In this document: piece after piece, positions 6,878 through 14,600 of the stretch
Position numbering within the stretch: position 1 is the first letter of the stretch
How the letters are laid out: each line of letters starts with the position of its first letter
NCBI GenBank assembly: GCA_002702945.1
Contig: PADF01000002.1
Coordinates: forward strand, 1-23,672
Length of the DNA stretch: 23,672 bases
Direction: 5' to 3'
Origin: Methanobacteriota archaeon
Lineage (GTDB): Archaea > Thermoplasmatota > Poseidoniia > Poseidoniales > Poseidoniaceae
The notes under the pieces: model-generated
Seen by the model: only the letters and a program-made list of their open reading frames with translations
The model's database searches: none
What the model was told of the DNA's origin: nothing
Made by a program: the position numbers and the translations under genes

Positions 6878-9449
6878 CTAATTCACCTCCCTGAGCAGTT
6901 TGCGAATTAATTGATTCTAGGTTTTCCGGCATAGGAAGTGGTGGTAATTGGTCTAATGGAATCATGCCATTGTTAGCAATATTCTCTTCGGTTAGAGTTT
7001 CAAAATCTACAGGTTGTTTGGAATCGAACATCTCTTCCTCTGTTAATTCTTGATCAGACCTTGCCATTTTAACTAAGAGTGCTAATAATGCTCCAACAAT
7101 AAACCCAAATCCAATCACTAAGTATGTTAACCAAGATGCTGCAGGGTCTTCACCCAAAATAGCAATCGCTGCTTTCAATCCACCATAATCATCTGACCAT
7201 CCGTCTCCATTAGCATCTGGACATCCTTGTAAATCTCTGCTAGAATCTCCTGCTTGATTTGGACAGTCATCTCTCATTGAACCAAGAGCTACGTCACCAA
7301 ATCCATCACCATCACTATCGCGCCATTGTAATGCTTCATTAGGGAAAGAATCCGCTGAGCCAAATGGATGAGCTAACCATGAATCTGTAGGATCTGACCA
7401 ACCATCACCATCTGTATCTCTACAACCTAAGCGGTCTAGAATAGAAGTCCCTCTTGATTCAGGGCAGGCATCGCCTTGGTTTCCATTTATTGCGTCACCA
7501 TATCCATCACCATCACTATCTCTCCACTGAGTTGGTTCATGATCAAACGAATCTCCTCTATCCGACCAACCATCGCCATCAGTATCGATACAGCCCCATC
7601 TATCTCCGCCTTCAGCAGGCCCTACAGATGTACCAGCATTATCTGGACATTCATCAGCAGTTGTTCCTTGAGGATTATCTCCTCTCCCGTCTCCATCTCT
7701 ATCATGCCATTGAGTTGGGTCTTCTGGCCATGCATCCCCAGAACCACCTGGACTTGCTAACCAAGTTGAAGTTGAATCAGACCATCCGTCCAAATCGGTA
7801 TCAGGACAACCCCATCTATCGAATGTTGAAGAACCAACCGTAGTTCGGCAACCGTCTCCTCTAAATGATTCTCTCCAAGTTTGACCATCGAAAAATTCCA
7901 TATTATCTCCAAAACCATCAGAATCAGTATCATGCCATTGGCTTCTTTCATCAGGGAAGGCGTCGGCAAAACCATCAGGGTGAGCAATCCAATCATCTGT
8001 CGGATTAGAGTAACCATCCATGTCTACATCTCGGCATCCTAATCGATCGAACATTGAAATCCAACCCGATTCTACTTCCTCAGGAGTTGAAAATACACAA
8101 ACGTCTCCTTCAAAGCCAAATATATTATCACCATAACCGTCTCCATCCGTATCTCTATACTGTGATGGTACAAGTGGGAAATCATCTATTTGAGTTGCTC
8201 CATAAGTTTGGTTATCTCCCCAGCCATCCTTATCTGTATCTCTCCATTGTGAGGGATTATCTGGGAAATCATCTATGAATAAAGCTCCAAATGTTTGATT
8301 GTCACCCCAGCCATCATAATCTCTATCTTTCCATTGAGATGGTTCTGTAGGGAAAGCATCTGAGCCATTTACTACAGTCCAATTTAAGTCTCCATCAGAG
8401 AAACTATCGCCATCAGAATCAGTACAACCATATCTATCTGAAGAAGAAGAACCTGTAATGAAGGGGCAAGAATCCGGAGTGGATGCATTGATCAGCCATT
8501 GTCCAATACCCCATGCTTGGTGTGTTTCATTCCACGCAGGGTCTTCCCAATTATCGCCAAATCCATCTCCATCGGTATCTGTCCATTGTGTATTGTCATA
8601 AGGGAATGCATCGGCAAGTCCAACAGGATGTGCGAACCATTCTGTAATACCATCTAAGCCACCTGGGTCAGCATCTGAATATCCATCACCGTCATTATCT
8701 AGGCATCCGTATCTATCTAATGTTGAATAACCTCTCTTGTAAGGACAAAAATCCCCTTGATAGCCATCGACATTATCGCCAAACCCATCGTTATCGGTAT
8801 CTTGCCATTGAGATGGTTCATTCTCAAATGCATCTGCACCATTATTTGTACTCCAACCTGTTTCAGGATTAGAGTAACCATCAGAATCTGTATCTATGCA
8901 TCCTTTACGGTCATAAATCGAAGTTCCCGGAACTGTATCACAGTCATCTTCTGAATCAATAAAACCATCTTCATCAGTGTCTCTATCACCAGAATCGATT
9001 GAAGCTGTCAAAGTGTATTGGATTGCATCGTTACACCAACTATCTTTGCCCTTAATTTTGACATAAACCCAATCTCCAGTTGGCATAGTTTTACTGAGCG
9101 TACCAGTGGGATTATCATCGCTTAATGCAAGCGATGCTATTTGAGAGCCAGTAGAGTCATGAATCGAATAATCGCCTTCCCAACCATCACCCCAAATACA
9201 AACAAGGCTTGGATTTGGTAAGGTTCCTGAAAAGGAAATTTCTACGATGTCTCCTTTGTAGGCATAAACTTTCCACCAGTCGGTTTGATCGGTTGGAGAG
9301 CAACCATCATCATAACAAACATAACCACTCGATGATACACCTTCTGTTAGAATACTCGCACTCTGAAGAGTATCATCTGCTGAAACTGGTGGAGTGAAAC
9401 TAATCATTAACGCGGCCAAAGCCAACACCATGAAACGCTTCGCGTCCAT
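6870..9449 (-). CDS. Thrombospondin-3-repeat, calcium-binding type I membrane surface protein
   Basis: The 859-residue protein begins with a signal peptide (about 1-24, MVLALAALMISFTPPVSA). Next is a beta-sandwich-like domain of about 130 residues (DWWKVYAYKGDIVEISFSG, GDWVYVKIKG) resembling the PPC carbohydrate/protein-binding fold. From about 154 to 755 there is a long array of Asp-rich thrombospondin-3-like calcium loops. One transmembrane helix (about 774-793, YLVIGFGFIVGALLALLV) is followed by a 61-residue acidic, Pro-rich cytoplasmic tail. Two motif types alternate: DRxGCxDxDxDGxSD (eight copies) and QWxDxDxDGxGD (nine). The array probably makes a rigid calcium-stabilised stalk that lifts the N-terminal domain off the membrane; adhesion or substrate capture is inference. 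No catalytic residues were recognised. It is the first gene of a three-gene operon. ATG 9449 is preceded by an AT-rich promoter region, with no clear Shine-Dalgarno site. Confidence 0.92.
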   Translation of the reverse strand: MDAKRFMVLALAALMISFTPPVSADDTLQSASILTEGVSSSGYVCYDDGCSPTDQTDWWKVYAYKGDIVEISFSGTLPNPSLVCIWGDGWEGDYSIHDSTGSQIASLALSDDNPTGTLSKTMPTGDWVYVKIKGKDSWCNDAIQYTLTASIDSGDRDTDEDGFIDSEDDCDTVPGTSIYDRKGCIDTDSDGYSNPETGWSTNNGADAFENEPSQWQDTDNDGFGDNVDGYQGDFCPYKRGYSTLDRYGCLDNDGDGYSDADPGGLDGITEWFAHPVGLADAFPYDNTQWTDTDGDGFGDNWEDPAWNETHQAWGIGQWLINASTPDSCPFITGSSSSDRYGCTDSDGDSFSDGDLNWTVVNGSDAFPTEPSQWKDRDYDGWGDNQTFGALFIDDFPDNPSQWRDTDKDGWGDNQTYGATQIDDFPLVPSQYRDTDGDGYGDNIFGFEGDVCVFSTPEEVESGWISMFDRLGCRDVDMDGYSNPTDDWIAHPDGFADAFPDERSQWHDTDSDGFGDNMEFFDGQTWRESFRGDGCRTTVGSSTFDRWGCPDTDLDGWSDSTSTWLASPGGSGDAWPEDPTQWHDRDGDGRGDNPQGTTADECPDNAGTSVGPAEGGDRWGCIDTDGDGWSDRGDSFDHEPTQWRDSDGDGYGDAINGNQGDACPESRGTSILDRLGCRDTDGDGWSDPTDSWLAHPFGSADSFPNEALQWRDSDGDGFGDVALGSMRDDCPNQAGDSSRDLQGCPDANGDGWSDDYGGLKAAIAILGEDPAASWLTYLVIGFGFIVGALLALLVKMARSDQELTEEEMFDSKQPVDFETLTEENIANNGMIPLDQLPPLPMPENLESINSQTAQGGELDA
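6883..6890 (-). promoter_or_regulatory. Strong Shine-Dalgarno GGAGGTGA for the 439-residue gene
   Basis: The minus strand reads GGAGGTGA, then five bases, then ATG at 6877-6875. The site lies inside the last codons of the upstream 859-residue gene, whose TGA (6872-6870) falls just after the ATG. This fixes the start and implies translational coupling. Most other genes here lack such a site. Confidence 0.85.
7190..8990 (-). repeat. Alternating thrombospondin-3-like coding repeat array
   Basis: Eight units such as DRYGCLDNDGDGYSD and DRWGCIDTDGDGWSD interleave with nine units such as TQWTDTDGDGFGDN and SQWKDRDYDGWGDN. They are separated by variable linkers with recurring phrases (WLAHPxGxADAFP, GDxCPxxxGTS). 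The DNA copies are diverged, with no long exact repeats, so the array is old and held by protein-level selection. Each full pair carries two calcium-type loops and usually two Cys. Confidence 0.88.
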
Positions 9450-9550
9450 GGTAGCGAATTGGCATGTTACCTATCAAGTAGCCGCTTGATAAATTGTATT
9501 AAAAATTAAAATATTTTTCAATATATTGTTGATTTATTAAATTTAAATAT
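9450..9550 (-). promoter_or_regulatory. Promoter region of the 859/439/DUF4105 operon, with inverted repeat
   Basis: This 101-bp gap between the GT4 stop and ATG 9449 is extremely AT-rich from 9491 to 9550, with several TATA-like runs. At 9472-9491 there is an inverted repeat: TATCAAG, a 6-base spacer TAGCCG, then CTTGATA, ending 23 bases before the ATG. The position suits an operator or 5'-leader hairpin. T-rich runs on the minus strand (for example at 9503-9519) could also end the GT4 transcript. Confidence 0.5.
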
Positions 9551-10816
9551 CTAATTTTTAATTATTGATTGATATATTCTTTGAAAATCATCCGAATTAT
9601 GGTCATAAGTATATTTCGAAAGAACTCTTTTCCTACCAGCTTTTGCTTTATCGACTCTTTGCTTGGGCGAATCAAGAATTCTACAAACTGAATTTGCTAA
9701 ATCATTACTATCGCCGGATTGGAAAAGGTCTCCAACTGTTTGATCAACCATCTCTGTTAACGGTGCATGGTCTACCGTCACCACAGGAGTGCCACTTGCT
9801 AGTGATTCAAGTGGAATTAGTCCTTGCCCTTCATAATATGAGGGATATACTACTAAATCTGCTGAACGAAAATGTTGTGCTAAATCTTCAAAAGGCATAC
9901 TGCTACGAATAAATAAAGCATGCTCTATTCCTAATTTTTTAGCATTCTTCAAAAGTCTCTTCTTCATATGACCCCGCCCCACAATAACTAATCTGGTTCC
10001 CGGATGTTGTTGTAGAATTTTGGGCATAGCCCTGAGTAAGGTCATGTATCCTTTCCTAGCAACCAATCTCCCAACAGCTAGAATCATTGGAGTTTGTGTA
10101 TTGGGTTGATAACTTAAGGCCAATTCATCGCCACAATCATACATTGTTCTGATTTTTTCATGACTAAGTTGTTCTTCTTCATCATCTTGGTTAGGGGGTC
10201 TGAAGACCTTATGATCACAACCCCATAGAACAACATCGCAATTGAAATCGTCCTCTGGCTGGTACCAATTATTGAATTCACTAAGCGTTGATTGTGAATT
10301 TGCAACTGAAATACTGGATTCTAAAATCCCTGCCCTTTCAAATTTTGAATAATATTTAGCAGTTAAGCGTATAGCGAGATCATTTGGATTTCTCCAAGTT
10401 GCCGATTCTTTGGCTTTAGATGCTCTGATTACTCCTTGCTTCTCACCTAGCCATGAACCATGTAAAGAAGAACAAACTGGAGCAATATTTTGTTCGATAT
10501 ATCTAAATTCTTTTCTAGAAAATGAAGCTAAAGGTAGATGAATATGCACTACATCAACCTCCTCTTTTCGATGAAGGTTTTTTAATGCTCTAAGGGCGTT
10601 TTTGGCGTAGGAACGAGTAAAAGCCATAGGTAATTTCAACCAAGGAACTTCAATAACTGAAACACCTGATTGTTCAGGAGGTTTATCTTTATGTGAACGA
10701 GTGATGATACTCACTTTGTTACCACTTGCTGCTAGATGCCCAGCTAAATGAAAAACTACTGAACCAATCCCCCCCCATCTGGGAGGGTATTCTCCAGCAA
10801 TCATTGCAATGTGCAT
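9551..10816 (-). CDS. Glycosyltransferase family 4 (GT-B)
   Basis: The 421-residue protein has the full GT4 layout. The acceptor-side Rossmann half starts MHIAMIAGEYPPRWGGIGSV with the Gly-rich loop. The donor-side half has ILAVGRLVARKGYMTLLRAM (245-264), RLVIVGRGHMKKRL (275-288) and the E-x7-E motif YEGQGLIPLE (E329, E337) that binds the nucleotide-sugar donor. Such enzymes retain anomeric configuration and transfer a hexose to a lipid, polysaccharide or glycan; donor and acceptor cannot be told from sequence. No transmembrane helix is evident, so it is probably cytoplasmic and membrane-associated. ATG 10816 matches the canonical N terminus. A run of eight G residues lies in the codons for the Gly-rich loop. 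It is divergent from a GT2 gene, suggesting a shared surface-glycan or N-glycan pathway. Confidence 0.93.
   Translation of the reverse strand: MHIAMIAGEYPPRWGGIGSVVFHLAGHLAASGNKVSIITRSHKDKPPEQSGVSVIEVPWLKLPMAFTRSYAKNALRALKNLHRKEEVDVVHIHLPLASFSRKEFRYIEQNIAPVCSSLHGSWLGEKQGVIRASKAKESATWRNPNDLAIRLTAKYYSKFERAGILESSISVANSQSTLSEFNNWYQPEDDFNCDVVLWGCDHKVFRPPNQDDEEEQLSHEKIRTMYDCGDELALSYQPNTQTPMILAVGRLVARKGYMTLLRAMPKILQQHPGTRLVIVGRGHMKKRLLKNAKKLGIEHALFIRSSMPFEDLAQHFRSADLVVYPSYYEGQGLIPLESLASGTPVVTVDHAPLTEMVDQTVGDLFQSGDSNDLANSVCRILDSPKQRVDKAKAGRKRVLSKYTYDHNSDDFQRIYQSIIKN
10769..10776. repeat. Homopolymer tract C8 (G8 in the GT4 coding strand)
   Basis: Eight consecutive C residues in the plus strand encode Trp-Gly-Gly near residues 14-16 of the glycosyltransferase. 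It stands out in AT-rich DNA. A slip of one base would frameshift the enzyme at its N terminus, so it is a possible phase-variation site or, equally, a sequencing-error hotspot. The frame is intact here. Confidence 0.7.
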
Positions 10817-10921
10817 TGTGCTGACGAGATGGGTTCAGCGTTTCAATGTCTCCATAATTGGAGTTATATTATTGAATTTTTAAGCCAATGCTTTCAATAC
10901 TGTTCGCTTTTTCGGAAGTAT
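10817..10921. promoter_or_regulatory. Divergent promoter region between GT4 and GT2 genes
   Basis: This is a 105-bp gap between ATG 10816 (minus) and ATG 10922 (plus). An AT-rich element at about 10864-10873 (TTATATTATT) is the best TATA-like candidate for the plus gene and may also serve the minus gene. No Shine-Dalgarno site is seen for either start. The plus frame is open back to a GTG at 10811, but that extension lacks family similarity. Confidence 0.45.
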
Positions 10922-11692
10922 ATGGCCGATTTATTACCGGTGACTGTTACAGTTATTCTTCCTACACGTAATGAAGAAGAAGCCATCATACCTACTGTAG
11001 AATCTATACCGACTGGTTGGTGTAAAGATTTAGAGATCATGATTGTCGATGGTAATTCATCTGATAAGACCAGGGAATTGGCTTTGAAAAAAGGAATTCG
11101 AGTTCATTTAGAGGACAGAAAAGGATATGGAAGAGCATACAGGACTGGTTTTGATGTTGCTAAGAATGACATTATTGTAACTATGGATGCCGATTGCACC
11201 TATCCTGCTGAGTTGGTTCCTAAATTAGTGAAAAGACTCCTAGATGATGATTTAGACTTCATTACATGTGACAGACTTTCATTAGCAGAAAGCGGTTCTA
11301 TGTCGGGCCTACATGGTTTTGGAAACTGGGCATTATCATTTACTGCAAGACTATTATTTGGATATGGAATAAAAGATTCGCAATCAGGAATGTGGGTATT
11401 TAGAAAAGCGATTTTCAATAATGAAAAAATGAAGCCTACAAATGATGGAATGCCATTATCTGAAGAGATGAAAATTCTTGCAAGAAAGCATCTTGGAAAG
11501 AAGAAAGCAATTGAAATTTCAGTCCCATATCGTCCACGTGTAGGGGATGCAGAAATACATACTTGGGGAGATGGCTGGAAAAATTTTAAATTTCTTTTTG
11601 CTAAAAGGTTAGGCCTGAATAGAACAAAAACCCCATGGGGTGGTAGAAGTTCTAATCCAGATTCGATTAACAATGATTTACCTGAGCAATAA
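10922..11692 (+). CDS. Glycosyltransferase family 2, dolichyl-phosphate mannose/glucose synthase-like
   Basis: From ATG 10922 the product is 256 residues and begins at the expected place for GT2: VTVILPTRNEEEAI (8-22), then IVDGNSSDKT (41-50), the metal/nucleotide-binding MDADCTYP (88-95, DxD at 89-91), DSQSGMWVFRK (152-162), acidic EE (181-182) and YRPRVGDAEIHTWGDGWKN (203-221). This is the DPM1-like pattern: transfer of a hexose from a nucleotide sugar to a polyprenyl phosphate at the cytoplasmic membrane face, feeding protein N-glycosylation or surface glycans. The C-terminal membrane helices found in some relatives are absent. The frame extends upstream to GTG 10811, but those 37 residues do not fit the family and would overlap the divergent gene. 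It ends two bases from the convergent giant gene. Confidence 0.9.
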   Translation: MADLLPVTVTVILPTRNEEEAIIPTVESIPTGWCKDLEIMIVDGNSSDKTRELALKKGIRVHLEDRKGYGRAYRTGFDVAKNDIIVTMDADCTYPAELVPKLVKRLLDDDLDFITCDRLSLAESGSMSGLHGFGNWALSFTARLLFGYGIKDSQSGMWVFRKAIFNNEKMKPTNDGMPLSEEMKILARKHLGKKKAIEISVPYRPRVGDAEIHTWGDGWKNFKFLFAKRLGLNRTKTPWGGRSSNPDSINNDLPEQ

Positions 11693-11694
11693 AA

Positions 11695-14600
11695 TCATTC
11701 TAGTATTTGATTGATATCAAATTGATTATGTTCATTCTGCACTTCCTGTGCTCCATCTATAATTCCACCTTCTAATTGTGGAGTTGATTGTGATTCAATA
11801 TCTGCCTTAGGTTTTTTACCAAATGCGTCCCATGATTCAAGAAGTTGAATTTCATCCAAATTTCTTCTTCGTCTAATTGCAAGCATAGTGATCACAATAA
11901 TGAGAATGATGATACCGATTCCACCCCCAATAAGAACCACAGAGGAACTATTTTGCTCAACATCTACAACAGTTATTGTTCTAGAAATTTGATCAATGTT
12001 AGCATTATCACCAACTCCATCCTTAGCTGTGATTTTCAAACTTGGCCGGCCTGATTCATCGGGTCTAACCTTCACACTACCTTTCCACCTATCTTCACTC
12101 TCATCATAGCTTAGGTTGAAATTCCAAATCTGTAATTTATGTGTCAATGTAGCATAAACATCTTGCGTGGTACCATCTGCATCTAAGAGAATAATGCTTA
12201 CTTCAAACAATACTAATTCCCCAGTAGTCATTTCATTGGTAGATAATATCAATGATTGCTCATCGAATTCGGGATTCGTATTCTCAATAGTGATTCTAAC
12301 TTGTTCTACATTCTGATATCCTTGACTATCGCGTATGATTAGTCTGATATCATAATCACCTGGGGAGAGATTGATTTTTTCTAAACTAGAAGATAGAGAC
12401 TGTATCGGAGATAAACTTCCCACAGGTATAACCTGCCACTCTCTAAATGTGATATCATTATCTGCATCATAGGAATCTTCTTCCAGAATAATTTCTTCTC
12501 CTCCAATAAATGATTGAAGATTAATCGGTGAAATAATATTTGCATTAGGGCTAGATGTATCTACTATCAAGGTTATGAAACTAGAATTAGATTTACCTGT
12601 AGCATCAGTCAATTCAATTTCGATTGAATGTACTCCTGAGGCTAGTTGTGAGATATGGGTTTGAGATGTAGAAACAGAATCTAATAATGGTTCATCTAAG
12701 AGATTGCTCCTAACAGTCATGGTAAAATTATCCCCATCATAATCTTTAGAATTAATAGCGTTCCAAAATATATAATCCGAGGAATTGTAAGTCTTTCCAT
12801 TTATTGGGGTTGCAAGTTCTAAAACAGGAGCGGAAGAAACTACTTCAACCGTGATTGATGATTCAACTGGTTCGTGTATTCCATCATCCAAAGAAAGTGT
12901 CAAAACATGTGTACCTGCAGAAAGTCTTCCATCGAAAGTCAACCAATCTTTATCTTGAGGGGTTAAACGCCCATCTAAATCACTAGTCCAAGAAACTATG
13001 AGATATTCAGAACCAAAGTATGGCTCTACACTTGCACAATGCCAATATCCAGTGGCGGGGAATGTACCGCATTCTGCATCAAAATCTCCCGAACCATTCG
13101 CTGAAAATTGAATTAATTCAGATGAATCATAGGTTTGGGTTTCTACAGGATAAGAGATAACCGACTTGGGATAAGAATTGTCAACATTTAGCTGAATTGT
13201 AGTTACTTCAGTGTCATTGATGTGTTCTGGTCTATCATCGGTAACGCGCATTTCGATATTGTGAAAGCCTCTCGATAAATGCCCTTGCCAAACTTTTCCT
13301 GATTCTTGATCAGACCACTGTAAAACTCCATCTAGACTAGACCAAAATTCAATCTCAAGAGAATCGCCCTCTGGGTCAACTGTTGCTGTACCATCTAAAG
13401 TGACAACACTTTCACTAAAGTTGGAATCTCTAGAAACTGAGAATTGGGGACTAGGAATTTCGTTATACAATTCTACACTGAACTCCCATTCAACTGGAGA
13501 ATTTACACCATCATCTAGCCAAATAGATAACGAAAAGTAATCCGATGAAGGAATAGGATTATTCGGACTTGAGGTTAATGGGAATGTGTAATTGAAGATA
13601 TTTGGACACATTTGGGAAGTATCTTGAGGATATTGGAGACCATATGAAGTTGTAAACCAACAATATAGAGTATCTCCTTCAGGGTCATATGAACCATTCA
13701 AGTTAATTTCTAATGACCCCGTTCTAGGAAGATTAAGAATATTCCATTGATCTAAACCTGGTTCAAAAGATGCTACCAGAATAGGCTTTTGATTAACCAA
13801 TTCAATAACTCTACTTTGCTGTACACAATGTCCAGCATCGTCACAAACCTTTGCAGTAATAGTGTGAATCCCATCACTCAAAATCTGTGATGAACCTGCA
13901 TCATTAACAGTAAAATTAGATTCGGTTCCTATGACGCCATCAATGGAAGAAGTCCACTCCCAAGTCAACGGATCATCATCTAAATCCCAGGAGCTACTCG
14001 CATTGAATTCAACAACTGAAGCGCTAGGGAAAATTTCGAGATCAAGTGGAGTATCCCAATTAAGGAATGGAGCTTGATTTCCGAGGGGTAGGAGACAGTA
14101 GATAATACGATTTTGATCGAGTATCACAGAACTACTGTTTGAAATTCCATCATAATTACAAGTAATCGTAGCAGTGGTTTGTGAGGAAGGTCCAGATTGA
14201 GTCCAACGCTGACCTATGAAATTTGGAAATGAGATAAATCCAATTTCATTTGTGGGCTCTTGAGCCGGCGACTCATATTGGTCGAAAGATAAGTCAACAA
14301 TTGATTGTGGCACTCCATTTGAATTATTATTTACTACCCAAACGTCAACATCCCAAGCTAAATCTATTTTTGCAGAAGGAGATATAATTGCGTTTGCAAA
14401 GTCTATCTGACTAGGTTGATGCAAATGTAATGAAGATAGAGAATCTAAATTTAGAACGGTTGAAGAAGTTAAATCAACTAGTCCTGACCAATTAACATCA
14501 CTATTCTGGAAAATCAATGAACCTGTGCATTCCGGAGTAATCGAGTTATCATTCCCTAGTAGTTCAGTATGGTCGCTAAGAATAAGGCATGAAGTACCTG

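Noticed and set aside
7454..8278. Plus-strand open frames rich in His, Ile and Ser across the calcium-repeat gene
   Set aside because: They are the antisense of Asp/Gly-rich repeat codons (GAT read as ATC), lack homology, and oppose a convincing 859-residue gene.
7190..8990. Periodic repeats that could suggest a CRISPR or satellite array
   Set aside because: The period is variable, copies are diverged at DNA level, and the repeats stay in one long open frame with a protein motif. They are coding repeats.
10811..10921. N-terminal extension of GT2 from GTG 10811
   Set aside because: The 37 extra residues are Cys-rich and unlike GT2, they overlap the divergent GT4 start, and ATG 10922 sits right before the family core.
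11200..11673. 157-codon minus-strand open frame
   Set aside because: It is antisense to the well-supported GT2 gene; no family features.
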